Source of the DNA: Exiguobacterium sp. Helios
GTDB lineage: Bacteria > Bacillota > Bacilli > Exiguobacteriales > Exiguobacteriaceae
Assembly (NCBI RefSeq): GCF_014524545.1
Contig: NZ_CP053557.1
Location: 1,823,501-1,887,500 of the forward strand
Direction of reading: 5' to 3'
DNA length: 64,000 nt
The first letter of the stretch is position 1; the number at the start of each line of letters is the position of its first letter. Positions 1 to 8,382 of the stretch are shown here, piece by piece. The notes beneath the pieces are model-generated. The model searched no databases. It saw only the letters and a list, made by a program, of their open reading frames with translations, and was not told where the DNA came from. The position numbers and the translations under genes are program-made.

Positions 1-199
1 CTCCAAAGGCATTGATGACGACATCAAAATCCGCCAATTCCTCCGTCGTCAGCTCAAACGCATTGCGTTCCAGCACCGTATCATGTTTCGTCCGTGTCGC
101 ATCACGGACGATGGCCGTCAAGGCGTGACCCCGTTCTGCCAACTCCTCTAAGATAACCCGTCCTGCTTTTCCACTCGCTCCAATGATGGCAACCTTCAC
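1..199 (-). CDS. ywnB: NAD(P)-binding oxidoreductase/epimerase, YwnB-like (partial)
   Basis: This is the N-terminal part of a Rossmann-fold protein; the gene runs off the left edge of the window. The first 66 residues are visible and start VKVAIIGASGKAG, with the glycine-rich NAD(P)-binding loop GASGKAG at about residues 7-13. I chose the GTG at 199 because GGAGG lies 7-8 bases upstream; an in-frame TTG at 202 is possible. It is divergent from a YwnA-like Rrf2 regulator, the same pairing as ywnB/ywnA in Bacillus subtilis, so it is probably controlled by that regulator. The substrate is unknown. The YwnB-type assignment is family knowledge plus synteny. Confidence 0.8.
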   Translation of the reverse strand, partial: MKVAIIGASGKAGRVILEELAERGHALTAIVRDATRTKHDTVLERNAFELTTEELADFDVVINAFG

Positions 200-234
200 C
201 AAAAACGCCTCCTTTATTTGTATGTAGCTGTACA

Positions 235-253
235 TGTAATTATTTTAGTTACA
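235..253. promoter_or_regulatory. Possible operator between ywnB and ywnA
   Basis: TGTAA and TTACA form an inverted repeat with a 9-base spacer in the AT-rich divergent control region, where the Rrf2 regulator would be expected to bind. The arms are short, so this is only a suggestion. Confidence 0.3.
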
Positions 254-326
254 GAATCTATTATTGTCAAGGCAATTGACATTAAAGGGGATGCTCATTA
301 AAATAAATGCATTGGTGGTGAAACAA

Positions 327-743
327 ATGATTAATAGCCGACTTGCGGTTTCTGTTCATATCCTGGCCTTGATCGCGACACATCCGGACCAAGCCTTGTC
401 TTCTGACTATATCGCCGGAAGTGTCAATACCAATCCGGTCGTCATCCGTCGCTTGATCGGATCGTTACGCCAAGCCGGATTGCTTTCGACGGTCGCCGGA
501 AAAACCGGGGCGACGTTGAAGAAAGATCCGCATGACATCACATTATTGATGATTTACCGGGCAGTCGAACCGAAAGAGACGTTATTCTCAATCCATGATC
601 AGCCGAATCCTGCCTGTCCGGTCGGCCGCGACATCCAATCGGCCCTCAACCAGTCCTTCACACGTGCCCAACAGGCGCTTGAAGCCGAACTCGGGAACGA
701 AACCTTATCCGATATCCTCCATCGTCTTGTCCAGGCAAGATGA
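327..743 (+). CDS. ywnA: Rrf2 family transcriptional regulator, YwnA-like
   Basis: A 138-residue winged-helix regulator of the Rrf2 family. The N-terminal part (MINSRLAVSVHILALIA) is the family's first helix, and the HTH lies at about residues 25-60, with the recognition region NTNPVVIRRLIGSL. There is a single cysteine (C97, in NPACPVG) rather than the three cysteines of Fe-S-binding members such as IscR or NsrR, which agrees with the YwnA branch. The ORF is open back to a TTG at 264, but the ATG at 327 has GGTGGTG at 314-320 and begins exactly where family members begin. It is divergent from ywnB and probably represses it and itself. The ligand is unknown; the conserved cysteine suggests a redox or electrophile signal (inference). 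Confidence 0.88.
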   Translation: MINSRLAVSVHILALIATHPDQALSSDYIAGSVNTNPVVIRRLIGSLRQAGLLSTVAGKTGATLKKDPHDITLLMIYRAVEPKETLFSIHDQPNPACPVGRDIQSALNQSFTRAQQALEAELGNETLSDILHRLVQAR

Positions 744-798
744 TGCTGGTCTGTCTTTTTATGAAAACGCCTTCACATTTGAAAGGAGAAATGTCAAG

Positions 799-1197
799 AT
801 GCGACTGATCAGTTATTCAGCCGTCAGTGCAATCGGATCCTTTTTATTGTTCACTGCGTACGCCTTTTTAACGAATGTCGAAAATGAGTTTTTATATCAG
901 TTCGGTACGTTCGCGACGACCTTGTTTACATTTGCCGTCGGTCTGCCGATGCTCTTCATTACAAGGCAGTATCCGTTCTCCTTACGCTGTTTGATCTATT
1001 TGACGGCCGGTGTCTTTACGATTTTATTGTTCGTCGGATTTTATGATTATTTCGGTCAGGAGACTTTTGTCGAGTCCCGGCAAAACTTAAGCGGAATCGT
1101 CCGCTTCGCGACACTGGCCTGTCTGTTTTATATCGTCCCGTATGAATGGATGTACTTAAAAAAATCGTCGACGAATCACCCTTCGATGTCTTCTTGA
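799..1197 (+). CDS. Small integral membrane protein, unknown function
   Basis: A 132-residue protein with about four hydrophobic segments (roughly residues 5-25, 35-55, 65-85 and 100-120). I do not recognise the family. The ATG at 799 follows AAAGGAGA at 782-789 with good spacing; the longer open frame from 595 overlaps ywnA and is not used. It lies 55 bases behind ywnA and may be cotranscribed with it. A clear terminator follows. Confidence 0.7.
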   Translation: MRLISYSAVSAIGSFLLFTAYAFLTNVENEFLYQFGTFATTLFTFAVGLPMLFITRQYPFSLRCLIYLTAGVFTILLFVGFYDYFGQETFVESRQNLSGIVRFATLACLFYIVPYEWMYLKKSSTNHPSMSS

Positions 1198-1201
1198 CGC
1201 T

Positions 1202-1227
1202 GACCTTCTGAAAAGAAGGTCTTTTTT
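1202..1227 (+). terminator. Rho-independent terminator
   Basis: GACCTTCT and AGAAGGTC form an 8-bp stem with a GAAA loop, followed by six T. Confidence 0.88.
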
Positions 1228-1290
1228 GCAGGAATTCCCAATAAAAAGGAGAAACAGGTAGACAGCTACATTTAAAGGGGGAGAACACGC

Positions 1291-1983
1291 ATGCAAGATA
1301 CATTCATTTGCCGGCAACTCGGAAAATCCTTTACCGGTGACGGCATCGAGACCCATGCCTTGTCGGATATTAACCTGACACTTGATGGCGGGGACTTCAT
1401 TTCGATCATCGGTCCGTCCGGCTCCGGAAAATCGACATTGCTCAGCTTGATCGGGACACTTGACCGTCCGACGAGCGGCATGCTGTCATACGGCGATCAA
1501 GCGATTCATCAGCTCAAGAGCAAAGAACTGTCCGATTTCCGGTTTGAGAACGTCGGCTTCATCTTTCAACAGTTCCATCTGATTCCGACACTGACCGCGC
1601 TCGAAAACGTCATGGCGCCGTTATTCGGGCGGAAAGTGACGTACGATAAAAAAGAGCGGGCCTTGTCGCTGCTCGAGAAAGTCGGACTGGCGGATAAAGC
1701 CGGTTCACTCCCGTCGCAGTTATCCGGCGGTCAGCAACAGCGGGTCGCCGTCGCCCGGGCCCTCGTCCACGAACCGAAATGGTTGCTGGCGGACGAACCG
1801 ACCGGCAATCTCGATACCGAAACCGGTGAAATCATTTTTAGCCTGTTGCGCACTTTGAATGAAGAGAAGGGTTGCGGCGTCCTGTTCGTCACCCACGATC
1901 CGGCTCTCGCCGAACGGGCCGACCGCAAAATCGAAATGCGGGACGGTCTGATCATCGAAGACCGCCGGCTCGTCCGCGCCTGA
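1291..1983 (+). CDS. ABC transporter ATP-binding protein, LolD/MacB-type
   Basis: A complete 230-residue ABC ATPase: Walker A GPSGSGKST at 41-49, Q-loop Q93, signature LSGGQ at 144-148, Walker B WLLADEP at 164-170 and H-loop H202. The sequence type (TGNLD after Walker B, family length 220-240) is that of the LolD/YknY/MacB group, which normally works with an FtsX-like permease in lipoprotein release, peptide export or cell-envelope stress. No permease is adjacent: upstream is an unrelated membrane protein behind a terminator, and downstream is a monooxygenase. The ATG at 1291 is preceded by AAAGGGGG. The substrate cannot be told. Confidence 0.9.
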   Translation: MQDTFICRQLGKSFTGDGIETHALSDINLTLDGGDFISIIGPSGSGKSTLLSLIGTLDRPTSGMLSYGDQAIHQLKSKELSDFRFENVGFIFQQFHLIPTLTALENVMAPLFGRKVTYDKKERALSLLEKVGLADKAGSLPSQLSGGQQQRVAVARALVHEPKWLLADEPTGNLDTETGEIIFSLLRTLNEEKGCGVLFVTHDPALAERADRKIEMRDGLIIEDRRLVRA

Positions 1984-2045
1984 TCCCTTCTTTTTGAATT
2001 CACCGCAGCGACCGCGTACACTGAATGTGTAGAGGAGGCGAGCGT

Positions 2046-3035
2046 ATGCGCTTAGGAATCTTGGATCAGGTCCCGCGTCACGAGGGGGATACGATCGAAC
2101 AGACGATGGAGGCGACAAAACGACTGGTCGTCGAGGCGGAACGCCTTGGGTATGACCGGTACTGGTTTGCTGAACATCACAACACGAACGGGTTGCTCAG
2201 TGCGGCGCCAGAATTGTTCATTGCCCGGATGGGGGACGCGACCTCGAAAATTAAGCTCGGTTCCGGCGGGATCTTACTGCCGCAGTATCATCCGCTTCAA
2301 GTAGCCGAGACGTTTTCGACACTGGCTGCGTTTTATCCGAACCGGATTGAACTTGGAATCGGCAATTCGCCGGGCGGCAGTGAACGGACCCGGCGTGCAT
2401 TGACAGACGGGGCAGATAACGCGGCTGCTGAATTTCCGCGGTTACTCGAAGAGGTTGAAGGTTTTTTGACAGATTCCTTGTCGTCGCGTCATCCGTACCG
2501 GATCGTCAAGACGACACCGCGGATCAAGGAACGGATCCCGTTATCCGTGCTCGGACTGTCGCCGCGCAGTGCGATACTCGCCGCTGAGCGGGGACACGGA
2601 CTCGTGTTTGGTCATTTCATCAATCCCGACAAGTGGCAAGAAACGCTGCAGACGTACCGCGACGCATTCGTTCCGGTCGACGGACGAACACCGAACGTCA
2701 TCGTCTGTGTTTTCGTCATCTGTGCCGAAACGATGGGAGAAGCAGAAGCCTTGGCACGGACGCAAGACGCCTGGATTCAAGGGATCCGGCTTGGCCATTC
2801 GATCGTGCCGTCGTTTGCGACCACAGAAAATAAGTCGTGGAATGCCGAGCAACAACAACGAATCCAGCACGACCGCCGGCGGACAATTGTCGGGACACCA
2901 GACGAAGTCGCCGAGGCACTGCAGGCGTTGTCCGACCGTTACCAGACCGATCAGTTTCTGTTGATCAATAATGCGTTTGATCAGGACAAGCGGCTCCGGT
3001 CCTATCAGTTGATTGCCGAACGATTGCTCCATTAA
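2046..3035 (+). CDS. LLM-class flavin-dependent oxidoreductase (luciferase-like, MsnO8 type)
   Basis: A 329-residue luciferase-like monooxygenase of the single-subunit type. Typical landmarks are the N-terminal strand MRLGILDQVP, the AEHHN motif near residue 40, KIKLGSGGILLPQYHPLQVAE in the middle barrel, and LGIGNSPGG. Such enzymes use reduced FMN from a separate reductase to oxidise small substrates. The substrate here is unknown. The start is the ATG at 2046 behind GAGGAGGCG (2032-2040), not the ATG at 2025, which lies upstream of the ribosome binding site. It sits 62 bases behind the ABC ATPase with no terminator between, so the two may be cotranscribed. Confidence 0.88.
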   Translation: MRLGILDQVPRHEGDTIEQTMEATKRLVVEAERLGYDRYWFAEHHNTNGLLSAAPELFIARMGDATSKIKLGSGGILLPQYHPLQVAETFSTLAAFYPNRIELGIGNSPGGSERTRRALTDGADNAAAEFPRLLEEVEGFLTDSLSSRHPYRIVKTTPRIKERIPLSVLGLSPRSAILAAERGHGLVFGHFINPDKWQETLQTYRDAFVPVDGRTPNVIVCVFVICAETMGEAEALARTQDAWIQGIRLGHSIVPSFATTENKSWNAEQQQRIQHDRRRTIVGTPDEVAEALQALSDRYQTDQFLLINNAFDQDKRLRSYQLIAERLLH

Positions 3036-3037
3036 AA

Positions 3038-3064
3038 AACACCGCCTGCGTACAGGCGGTGTTC
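3038..3064. terminator. Bidirectional terminator between convergent genes
   Basis: AACACCGCCTG and CAGGCGGTGTT form an 11-bp stem with a CGTA loop. T-rich tails on both strands let it serve the monooxygenase (+) and the SDR gene (-). Confidence 0.88.
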
Positions 3065-3072
3065 GTTTTGAC

Positions 3073-3801
3073 TTATTGTTGGGCAGTCGGGCGGATCAGG
3101 ATTTCATTGACCGCCACATCGTCCGGTTCATTGACGGCGTAAGCAATCGCACGGGCAATGGCGTCAGCGTCCATCGCTTTTAAGTCGCCGATGCCTTGTT
3201 TGATTTCTTCGTCCGTGATGTGATCTTTCAATTCGGTATCAACTGCTCCCGGTGAAATGATTGTCGCGCGGATCTTGTTTTCGACCGACTCTTCTTTTCG
3301 CAAACCTTCCGTAATCGCACGGACGGCAAATTTCGTCCCGCTGTAAACGGCACTAGACGGCATGACGTCGTGTCCTGCGACAGACGAGATGTTGATGATA
3401 TGTCCGCGTTTCTGCTCGCGCATATAGGGCAGAACCGCACCGATGCCGTAGAGGACACCTTTGATGTTGACATCAACCATCGTGTTCCACTCATCCTGTT
3501 TGTTTTTGTTTAGTTTCGAAAGCGGCATCAAGCCCGCATTGTTGACGAGTACGTCGACCGAACCGAACGTATCTTGTGCAAGTTTCGCGAGTGCATCGAC
3601 TTGCGACGCGTCCGTGACGTCCGTCACCTGATAGACGGCTTTACCGCCGAGTTGTTCGATTTCCTGTTGCAAAGTTTTCAAACGATCTTCCCGGCGCGCT
3701 GCGAGGACCAGTTGCGCACCTTGTTTAGCGAGTAACTTAGCAGTAGCTTCCCCGATGCCACTTGATGCTCCTGTAATGATGACGACTTTGTTTTCGATCA
3801 T
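3073..3801 (-). CDS. SDR family NAD(P)-dependent oxidoreductase (YdfG-like)
   Basis: A classical short-chain dehydrogenase of 242 residues. The cofactor loop TGASSGIG is at 10-17, NNAG at 87-90, and the catalytic residues are S140, Y153 and K157 (YSGTK). Arg at 37-38 after the second strand favours NADP(H). The closest named relatives are the YdfG/serine-3-dehydrogenase group that acts on 3-hydroxy acids and aldehydes, but many Bacillales paralogs have no known substrate. The ATG at 3801 has CAGGAGG 7-8 bases upstream. It is a single gene, convergent with the luciferase-like gene. Confidence 0.9.
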   Translation of the reverse strand: MIENKVVIITGASSGIGEATAKLLAKQGAQLVLAARREDRLKTLQQEIEQLGGKAVYQVTDVTDASQVDALAKLAQDTFGSVDVLVNNAGLMPLSKLNKNKQDEWNTMVDVNIKGVLYGIGAVLPYMREQKRGHIINISSVAGHDVMPSSAVYSGTKFAVRAITEGLRKEESVENKIRATIISPGAVDTELKDHITDEEIKQGIGDLKAMDADAIARAIAYAVNEPDDVAVNEILIRPTAQQ

Positions 3802-3907
3802 TTAGAAAACCTCCTGCATATTTTTTAACTCAACTTAGAAGTATTAACCTCTTTTAAACATCAGCAAACCTCGGACAGACAGTTCGAAGACCGAAAGGAT
3901 GAATACG

Positions 3908-4201
3908 ATGCGAAAAGGATTTTGGCTCGTTCTTATAGTAGCAGTCGGATTGGTTTTATACGTCGAACCGTTTCGCGGATCACTGCCGGAACCGGATGTT
4001 TCCGTCAACGGAACAGACATCGGTGTGACAAGCGGATCATCTTGCTGGCACAGCCTGTTGAACAGCAAATGTGTTGATCTTATTTATACGACTCCGTTCG
4101 ACATGACAGCCGACTAGACACCAGCAGTCGTCAAACCCGGTGCAGTCGAGACGAACATCAATGAATTCGGGATGGCCGGACGATGCTCGGGATGGGATTG
4201 A
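3908..4201 (+). pseudogene. Broken small anchored/secreted protein gene
   Basis: The frame opens with ATG at 3908 (AAAGGA 8 bases upstream) and encodes an N-terminal membrane segment, then PDVSVNGTDIGVTSGSSCW and KCVDLIY. This resembles a family of small Bacillus extracytoplasmic proteins with the pattern 'GxYCW...KCVD...SPPE...KPVVVxPGxE' (from memory). Here a TAG at 4115-4117 interrupts the frame just before TPAVVKPGA, which continues the family pattern, and the frame closes at 4201 without the usual C-terminal half. I read this as a nonsense mutation followed by a 3' deletion. A short functional 70-residue product cannot be excluded. Confidence 0.55.
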
Positions 4202-4291
4202 ATCTGCGAACCGCCCAACTAGAAGAAATTGCCAAGCTGCCCTGTTCCTTGTGTCGGAAGACAGAAGCTTCCTTTAAAACACTAATCGTCC
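4202..4291. other. Probable gene debris
   Basis: A short frame (MLGMGLNLRTAQLEEIAKLP...) is open from about 4182 but runs into the terminator hairpin and lacks a good ribosome binding site. I regard it as a remnant of the decayed locus, not a gene. Confidence 0.35.
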
Positions 4292-4340
4292 AGCCCTGTC
4301 GAATCTTTCCTGAATCAGAAAGAGTCGACAGGGCTTTTTT
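4292..4340 (+). terminator. Rho-independent terminator
   Basis: AGCCCTGTCGA and TCGACAGGGCT form an 11-bp perfect stem, with an inner TCTTTC/GAAAGA stem, followed by six T. It insulates the downstream Zur-type promoter. Confidence 0.9.
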
Positions 4341-4359
4341 AAGATTTACCTAAATACTA

Positions 4360-4408
4360 TTGTTAAAACGTAATCATTACGATATGATATAAAACGTAAT
4401 GATTACGA
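4360..4408 (+). promoter_or_regulatory. SigA promoter with two Zur-type operators
   Basis: A -35 TTGTTA (4360-4365) and -10 TATGAT (4383-4388) are 17 bases apart. ACGTAATCATTACGA (4368-4382) fills the spacer and ACGTAATGATTACGA (4394-4408) lies just downstream of the -10. Both are near-perfect 7-1-7 palindromes matching the Bacillus Zur consensus TCGTAATnATTACGA, and their centres are 26 bp apart. Fur and PerR boxes have TGATAAT and TTATAAT half sites instead, so Zur is the best candidate. Binding here would block RNA polymerase when zinc is plentiful. Confidence 0.85.
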
Positions 4409-4427
4409 AATAGAGGTGAGAGAGCCA

Positions 4428-5951
4428 ATGTTTACATATAAAAAATACTTACGACAGACCGTTCGGACGATTGCACTCGGAGCGGTACTACTCAGTGGTT
4501 GCAGCCCGGAAACGGAATCAACAGAAAGCGACCACTTGACGTTCGTTTATAATTTTTCAACGTTATCGCTCGATCCGCACCGCGACAGCAGTTACGTCCC
4601 ACTGCGAGCAGGTGTAACAGAAACATTGGTCCGGCTGGATGATGAGAAACTGACTGTCGAGCCGTGGCTTGCGAAAAGCTGGAAAAATGAAACTGAAACG
4701 GTCTGGCGGCTTGAGTTACAGCAAGGCATCACCTTCCAAAACGGAAAAACAGTTGATGCGGATGCCATCAAATCTTCTCTTGAGCGATCAATCGCAGAGA
4801 ATATGGGTGTCAAAAATGCATTGAAGATCAAGTCGATAAAAGTCGACGGAAACGATCTTTTGTTTGAAACGAATACAGTCTATCCGGAATTCATCTCGGA
4901 ACTTGTCAATCCAAATACAGCTATCATCGATACAACGGCAAAAAAAATAGAGGCCCGACCAATCGGGACTGGACCGTTTACGGTGTCTGCTTTCTCACCC
5001 GGGACAAAAGTGGAATTAACACGGTTTGAGGGATACTGGGGACGACCGGCAAAACTTGAAACCGTCAACTTTTTATTTAATGAAGATGCTGGAGCCCGAA
5101 CGATGTCACTACAATCCGGTCAGGCAGATATCGTGTACCGTCCTGAAGCCGAATCGGTCGATCGACTGAAGAAAAACGGATTTGCGATTGACGTGACGGA
5201 AACGTTTCGTGTCCACCAGTTGACGATGAACGTAACGGACGGACCGATGCAGTCCCTTCCTGTACGAAAAGCGATCGATGCATTGATTGACCGCAAACAG
5301 TTGGTCGATCATGTCCTGCAAGGGTATGCGACGGTCGCGACCGGACCATTCATTTCGTCGTTCCCTTTTGCTCCGGATTATGAGCAGCGGACGGACCAAA
5401 CGGCGATATCTTATTTAAAGCAAGCCGGCTATATCTTACAGGACGGTCAGATGCAAAAGGACGGCCAGCCGTTGACGTTAACGTTGTTGACCTATTCCGC
5501 CCGTCCGGACTTACCTTTGATTGCTCAAGTCTTACAGGATGATGCCAAAAAAATCGGTATCACGATTAAAATCAGACAGATTGATGTTCCGGAAGAATAT
5601 ATGAGCAGTCACCGGGACTGGGATCTTGCGACATACAGCAATCTGACAGCACCGCGCGGCGACGCCGGCTATTATCTCAATGCGACCTATCATCCGCAAG
5701 GTGGACTGAACTTCAGCGGCGTCAACGATGGGGCGTTGACAAAACAACTGGATCAACTAAACCGGACAGTCAATCCGGCGAAACGGAATGCTCTTGCGGA
5801 ACAGATTGCCCGAGACGTCGACCAAAAACAGTTCAACAGCTTTTTATTACATCCTGCGACACTCGTCGCTTATGACCAGTCCCGCGTCAAAGGATGGAAA
5901 ACGGAAAAAAGTGAATATTATATGATTACGAATATGTTAGAGGTGAAATGA
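4428..5951 (+). CDS. NikA/CntA-like ABC transporter substrate-binding lipoprotein
   Basis: A 507-residue solute-binding protein of the peptide/nickel family (SBP_bac_5). It has a lipoprotein signal with lipobox LSGC and Cys25, then LTFVYNFSTLSLDPHRDSSY and VRLDDEKLTVEPWLAKSW, which are typical of nickel-binding members. I chose ATG 4428 because GAGGTGAGAG lies 8 bases upstream; a GTG at 4416 would overlap this site. It is the first gene of a tightly coupled operon (SBP, two permeases, two ATPases, MATE exporter). The two Zur boxes suggest that the physiological cargo is zinc or a zinc-metallophore complex, as for the staphylococcal CntABCDF system, rather than nickel alone. That is inference from regulation. 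Confidence 0.88.
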   Translation: MFTYKKYLRQTVRTIALGAVLLSGCSPETESTESDHLTFVYNFSTLSLDPHRDSSYVPLRAGVTETLVRLDDEKLTVEPWLAKSWKNETETVWRLELQQGITFQNGKTVDADAIKSSLERSIAENMGVKNALKIKSIKVDGNDLLFETNTVYPEFISELVNPNTAIIDTTAKKIEARPIGTGPFTVSAFSPGTKVELTRFEGYWGRPAKLETVNFLFNEDAGARTMSLQSGQADIVYRPEAESVDRLKKNGFAIDVTETFRVHQLTMNVTDGPMQSLPVRKAIDALIDRKQLVDHVLQGYATVATGPFISSFPFAPDYEQRTDQTAISYLKQAGYILQDGQMQKDGQPLTLTLLTYSARPDLPLIAQVLQDDAKKIGITIKIRQIDVPEEYMSSHRDWDLATYSNLTAPRGDAGYYLNATYHPQGGLNFSGVNDGALTKQLDQLNRTVNPAKRNALAEQIARDVDQKQFNSFLLHPATLVAYDQSRVKGWKTEKSEYYMITNMLEVK

Positions 5952-5952
5952 A

Positions 5953-6888
5953 ATGGGACGGTTGCTCATCCGCCAGGCAGGGGAGGCCTTTCTCTTTCTA
6001 TTTCTGATGACATTCGGAAGTTTTGCCTTAGTGCGTCTCCTTCCGGGAGATCCCGTACTCACCTTACTTAATGTCGATGAATTGAGCGCGACACCGGAGC
6101 AAATTCAGGATGTTCGGGAAAACCTTGGTTTTGACAAACCGTTATACACGCAGTATACGGATTGGCTGATTTCAATCAGCCGTCTTGATTTCGGTGAATC
6201 GTTTATGACGGGACGTCCGGTTTTTTCAATGTTGCAGGACAGTTACCAAGCGACGTTTGAAATCGCCGGCACCGGTTTACTGCTTGCGCTGTTGCTTGCC
6301 CTCCCTCTTGGCACATGGAGTGCCTATTCGAACCACCCGGCTGTCCGCTTCTTTACAGACATTGTGTCGTTACTAGGCGCAGCGGTTCCGAGTTTTTGGA
6401 TCGGTCTGATCCTGACTGATTGGTTTGCTGTCCGACTGGTCTGGCTCCCGGTCATGGGACGTGACGGCATTGAATCCGTCATTTTACCCGCCGTTTCACT
6501 CAGTCTGGCATTAGCCAGTGTCTATATCCAACTGTTGCGTATCAACATCCAAAAGGAACTGGCCAAAGACTATATTCAGATTGCCCGAGCACGTGGAATC
6601 GCTGAAAAAACGATTTTTTGGAAGTATGCTGTTCGCGGCAGTCTGCCACCGGTGCTTGCTGTCTTCACCTTGACACTCGGAAGTCTTGCCGGCGGTGTCG
6701 TGATTCTTGAAGTCGTGTTTTCCTACCCCGGTGTCGGTAAGTTGATGGTTGAAGCCGTCTTACAACGGGATTACCCTTTGATTCAAGGATACATCCTGTT
6801 GACGACCGGTATCATCGTGACATTGAATCTCCTGATGCGTCTGTTGACACAGTGTCTCCGACCCGAATGGAAAGGGGGAAGACTATGA
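5953..6888 (+). CDS. NikB-like ABC transporter permease
   Basis: A 311-residue inner-membrane permease of the DppB/NikB family. It has an N-terminal segment (LFLMTFGSFALVRLLPGDP, the family hallmark), about six membrane helices, and the cytoplasmic EAA loop around residues 205-225 (IQIARARGIAEKTIFWKYAVRGSLPPVL). It starts one base after the substrate-binding gene, with GAGGTGAA as ribosome binding site inside that gene's end. It pairs with the next permease to form the channel. Confidence 0.92.
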   Translation: MGRLLIRQAGEAFLFLFLMTFGSFALVRLLPGDPVLTLLNVDELSATPEQIQDVRENLGFDKPLYTQYTDWLISISRLDFGESFMTGRPVFSMLQDSYQATFEIAGTGLLLALLLALPLGTWSAYSNHPAVRFFTDIVSLLGAAVPSFWIGLILTDWFAVRLVWLPVMGRDGIESVILPAVSLSLALASVYIQLLRINIQKELAKDYIQIARARGIAEKTIFWKYAVRGSLPPVLAVFTLTLGSLAGGVVILEVVFSYPGVGKLMVEAVLQRDYPLIQGYILLTTGIIVTLNLLMRLLTQCLRPEWKGGRL

Positions 6889-7658
6889 AACGTCTTTTTT
6901 ATGGACTGTTGATCCTGATTCCACTGATGTACTTGATGATGCATTCCCCGTATACGACGGATATTTCCAACCGGTTGGCACCGGTCTCGAAGGCACATTG
7001 GCTCGGTACGGACGCCTTAGGACGTGACTTTCTCGCCCGATTGATTGTAGCCGGTTTGATTTCACTTTTATTCAGCGGTCTTACCGTCCTGTTGACGGCA
7101 TGTATTGGGACCATCCTTGGACTGTTCGCCGGATATTACGGCGGACTGTTACAACGGATCATCCGACGAATCGAAGAAAGTCTGATTATTTTTCCCGACA
7201 CGGTACTTGCATTAGTGTTAGCAGGCTTACTCGGAGCCGGCATGCATAGTCTCATTTGGGCGATTTTACTGATTAAATGGGTTTCCTATGCCCGCTTGAC
7301 CGAAAGCATCGTCACGGCGACAAAACAATCCGAATATATTTGGATGGCACGTGTCAACGGATTATCGGACGGTATGATCATCCGGCAACACCTGTTAGCA
7401 CCTGTTCTGCGACAAATCCGGAATGTGATGAGTGTTGATCTCGGTAAAATCATTTTGTTTTTATCTGCCTTCTCTTATATCGGGCTCGGAGTCCAAGCAC
7501 CTGTACCTGAATGGGGCGCGCTGTTGAATGAAGGTCGACCGTATTTCCAGGTCGCCCCCCGGTTCATGCTTTGGCCGGGTCTCTGTATCGTCCTGACGGT
7601 CAGTTTCACGATGTGGTGGAACCGTCGTTTCCAACAAAAGGAAGGAGACTGCCGATGA
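6885..7658 (+). CDS. NikC-like ABC transporter permease
   Basis: A 257-residue DppC/NikC-type permease. The segment HWLGTDALGRDFLARLIVAG near residues 35-55 is the family signature (HxLGTDxxGRDxxSR), and the EAA loop lies near residues 150-180. Its ATG at 6885 overlaps the TGA of the upstream permease by four bases (ATGA), and AAAGGGGG lies 6-7 bases upstream. Such overlap implies translational coupling and equal expression of the two permeases. Confidence 0.92.
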   Translation: MKRLFYGLLILIPLMYLMMHSPYTTDISNRLAPVSKAHWLGTDALGRDFLARLIVAGLISLLFSGLTVLLTACIGTILGLFAGYYGGLLQRIIRRIEESLIIFPDTVLALVLAGLLGAGMHSLIWAILLIKWVSYARLTESIVTATKQSEYIWMARVNGLSDGMIIRQHLLAPVLRQIRNVMSVDLGKIILFLSAFSYIGLGVQAPVPEWGALLNEGRPYFQVAPRFMLWPGLCIVLTVSFTMWWNRRFQQKEGDCR

Positions 7659-8380
7659 TTCAGATAAATCACGTGACAGTTAAAAAAGGATTAAATCTGT
7701 TGTTACAGCCGATTAACGTCAAGTTGCCAGTCAATCAGTTTGTGTGTTTCGTCGGAGCGAGCGGAAGCGGGAAGACACTTCTCCTGAAACGATTAATCGG
7801 TCTCTTACCATCCACGCTGTCTGCCGGGGGAACGGTGATATTCCCGGAAGGACGGAACTGGGTGTTAGGACGCGATATCGGTTACATTCCGCAACAGTAT
7901 CACCAATCCTTTGTCCCGTTTCTAACTATCAAGCAGACGCTGCAAGATTTGTACCGGGCGCATCAACTCGAATACGATGCGTCATTTATCGACGGCTTGC
8001 TGCAATCGTTTCGGCTGGATGAAGAACTGCTCAATCGTCTTCCGAATCAGCTCAGTGGCGGGCAGCTTCAGCGAATGACGATTCTTACGGCTGTTTGCCT
8101 GAAACCGCGCCTGATTGTGGCGGATGAATTGACGACGGCACTTGATCCTGTTGCGACCCGTGAACTGTTGGATTGGTTAAAAAAGTATCAGCAACAAACT
8201 GCAGCAACCGTCCTGTTCGTCACTCATGAATTGAAAGCCGCCTTACATTATGCCGATACGTTGTATATTATGAAGGCAGGGCAACTCATCGATACTGTCA
8301 CAAAAGAGACGATGGCGACTCGTTCGCATCCCTATACCCGTGCCTTGTTTGCGGGGATTCATTTAGAAAAGGAGGCATGA
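7655..8380 (+). CDS. NikD-like ABC transporter ATP-binding protein
   Basis: A 241-residue ATPase with Walker A GASGSGKT at 34-41, the signature LSGGQLQRM, Walker B RLIVADELTTALDP and an H-loop in VTHEL. The C-terminal SHPYTRALFAGI motif is typical of the oligopeptide/nickel ATPases. Walker B has ELT where most members have EPT; the catalytic Glu is kept. The ATG overlaps the preceding stop by four bases. It powers the importer with the next gene product. Confidence 0.92.
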   Translation: MIQINHVTVKKGLNLLLQPINVKLPVNQFVCFVGASGSGKTLLLKRLIGLLPSTLSAGGTVIFPEGRNWVLGRDIGYIPQQYHQSFVPFLTIKQTLQDLYRAHQLEYDASFIDGLLQSFRLDEELLNRLPNQLSGGQLQRMTILTAVCLKPRLIVADELTTALDPVATRELLDWLKKYQQQTAATVLFVTHELKAALHYADTLYIMKAGQLIDTVTKETMATRSHPYTRALFAGIHLEKEA

Positions 8381-8382
8381 GG

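Noticed and set aside
595-798. Upstream extension of the small membrane protein frame
   Set aside because: It overlaps ywnA in another frame, and a good ribosome binding site points to ATG 799.
2541-3032. Long minus-strand frame inside the monooxygenase gene
   Set aside because: A shadow of the real gene; no ribosome binding site and no known protein pattern.
4182-4353. Short frame MLGMGLNLRTAQ...
   Set aside because: It runs through the terminator hairpin and has no ribosome binding site; most likely debris.
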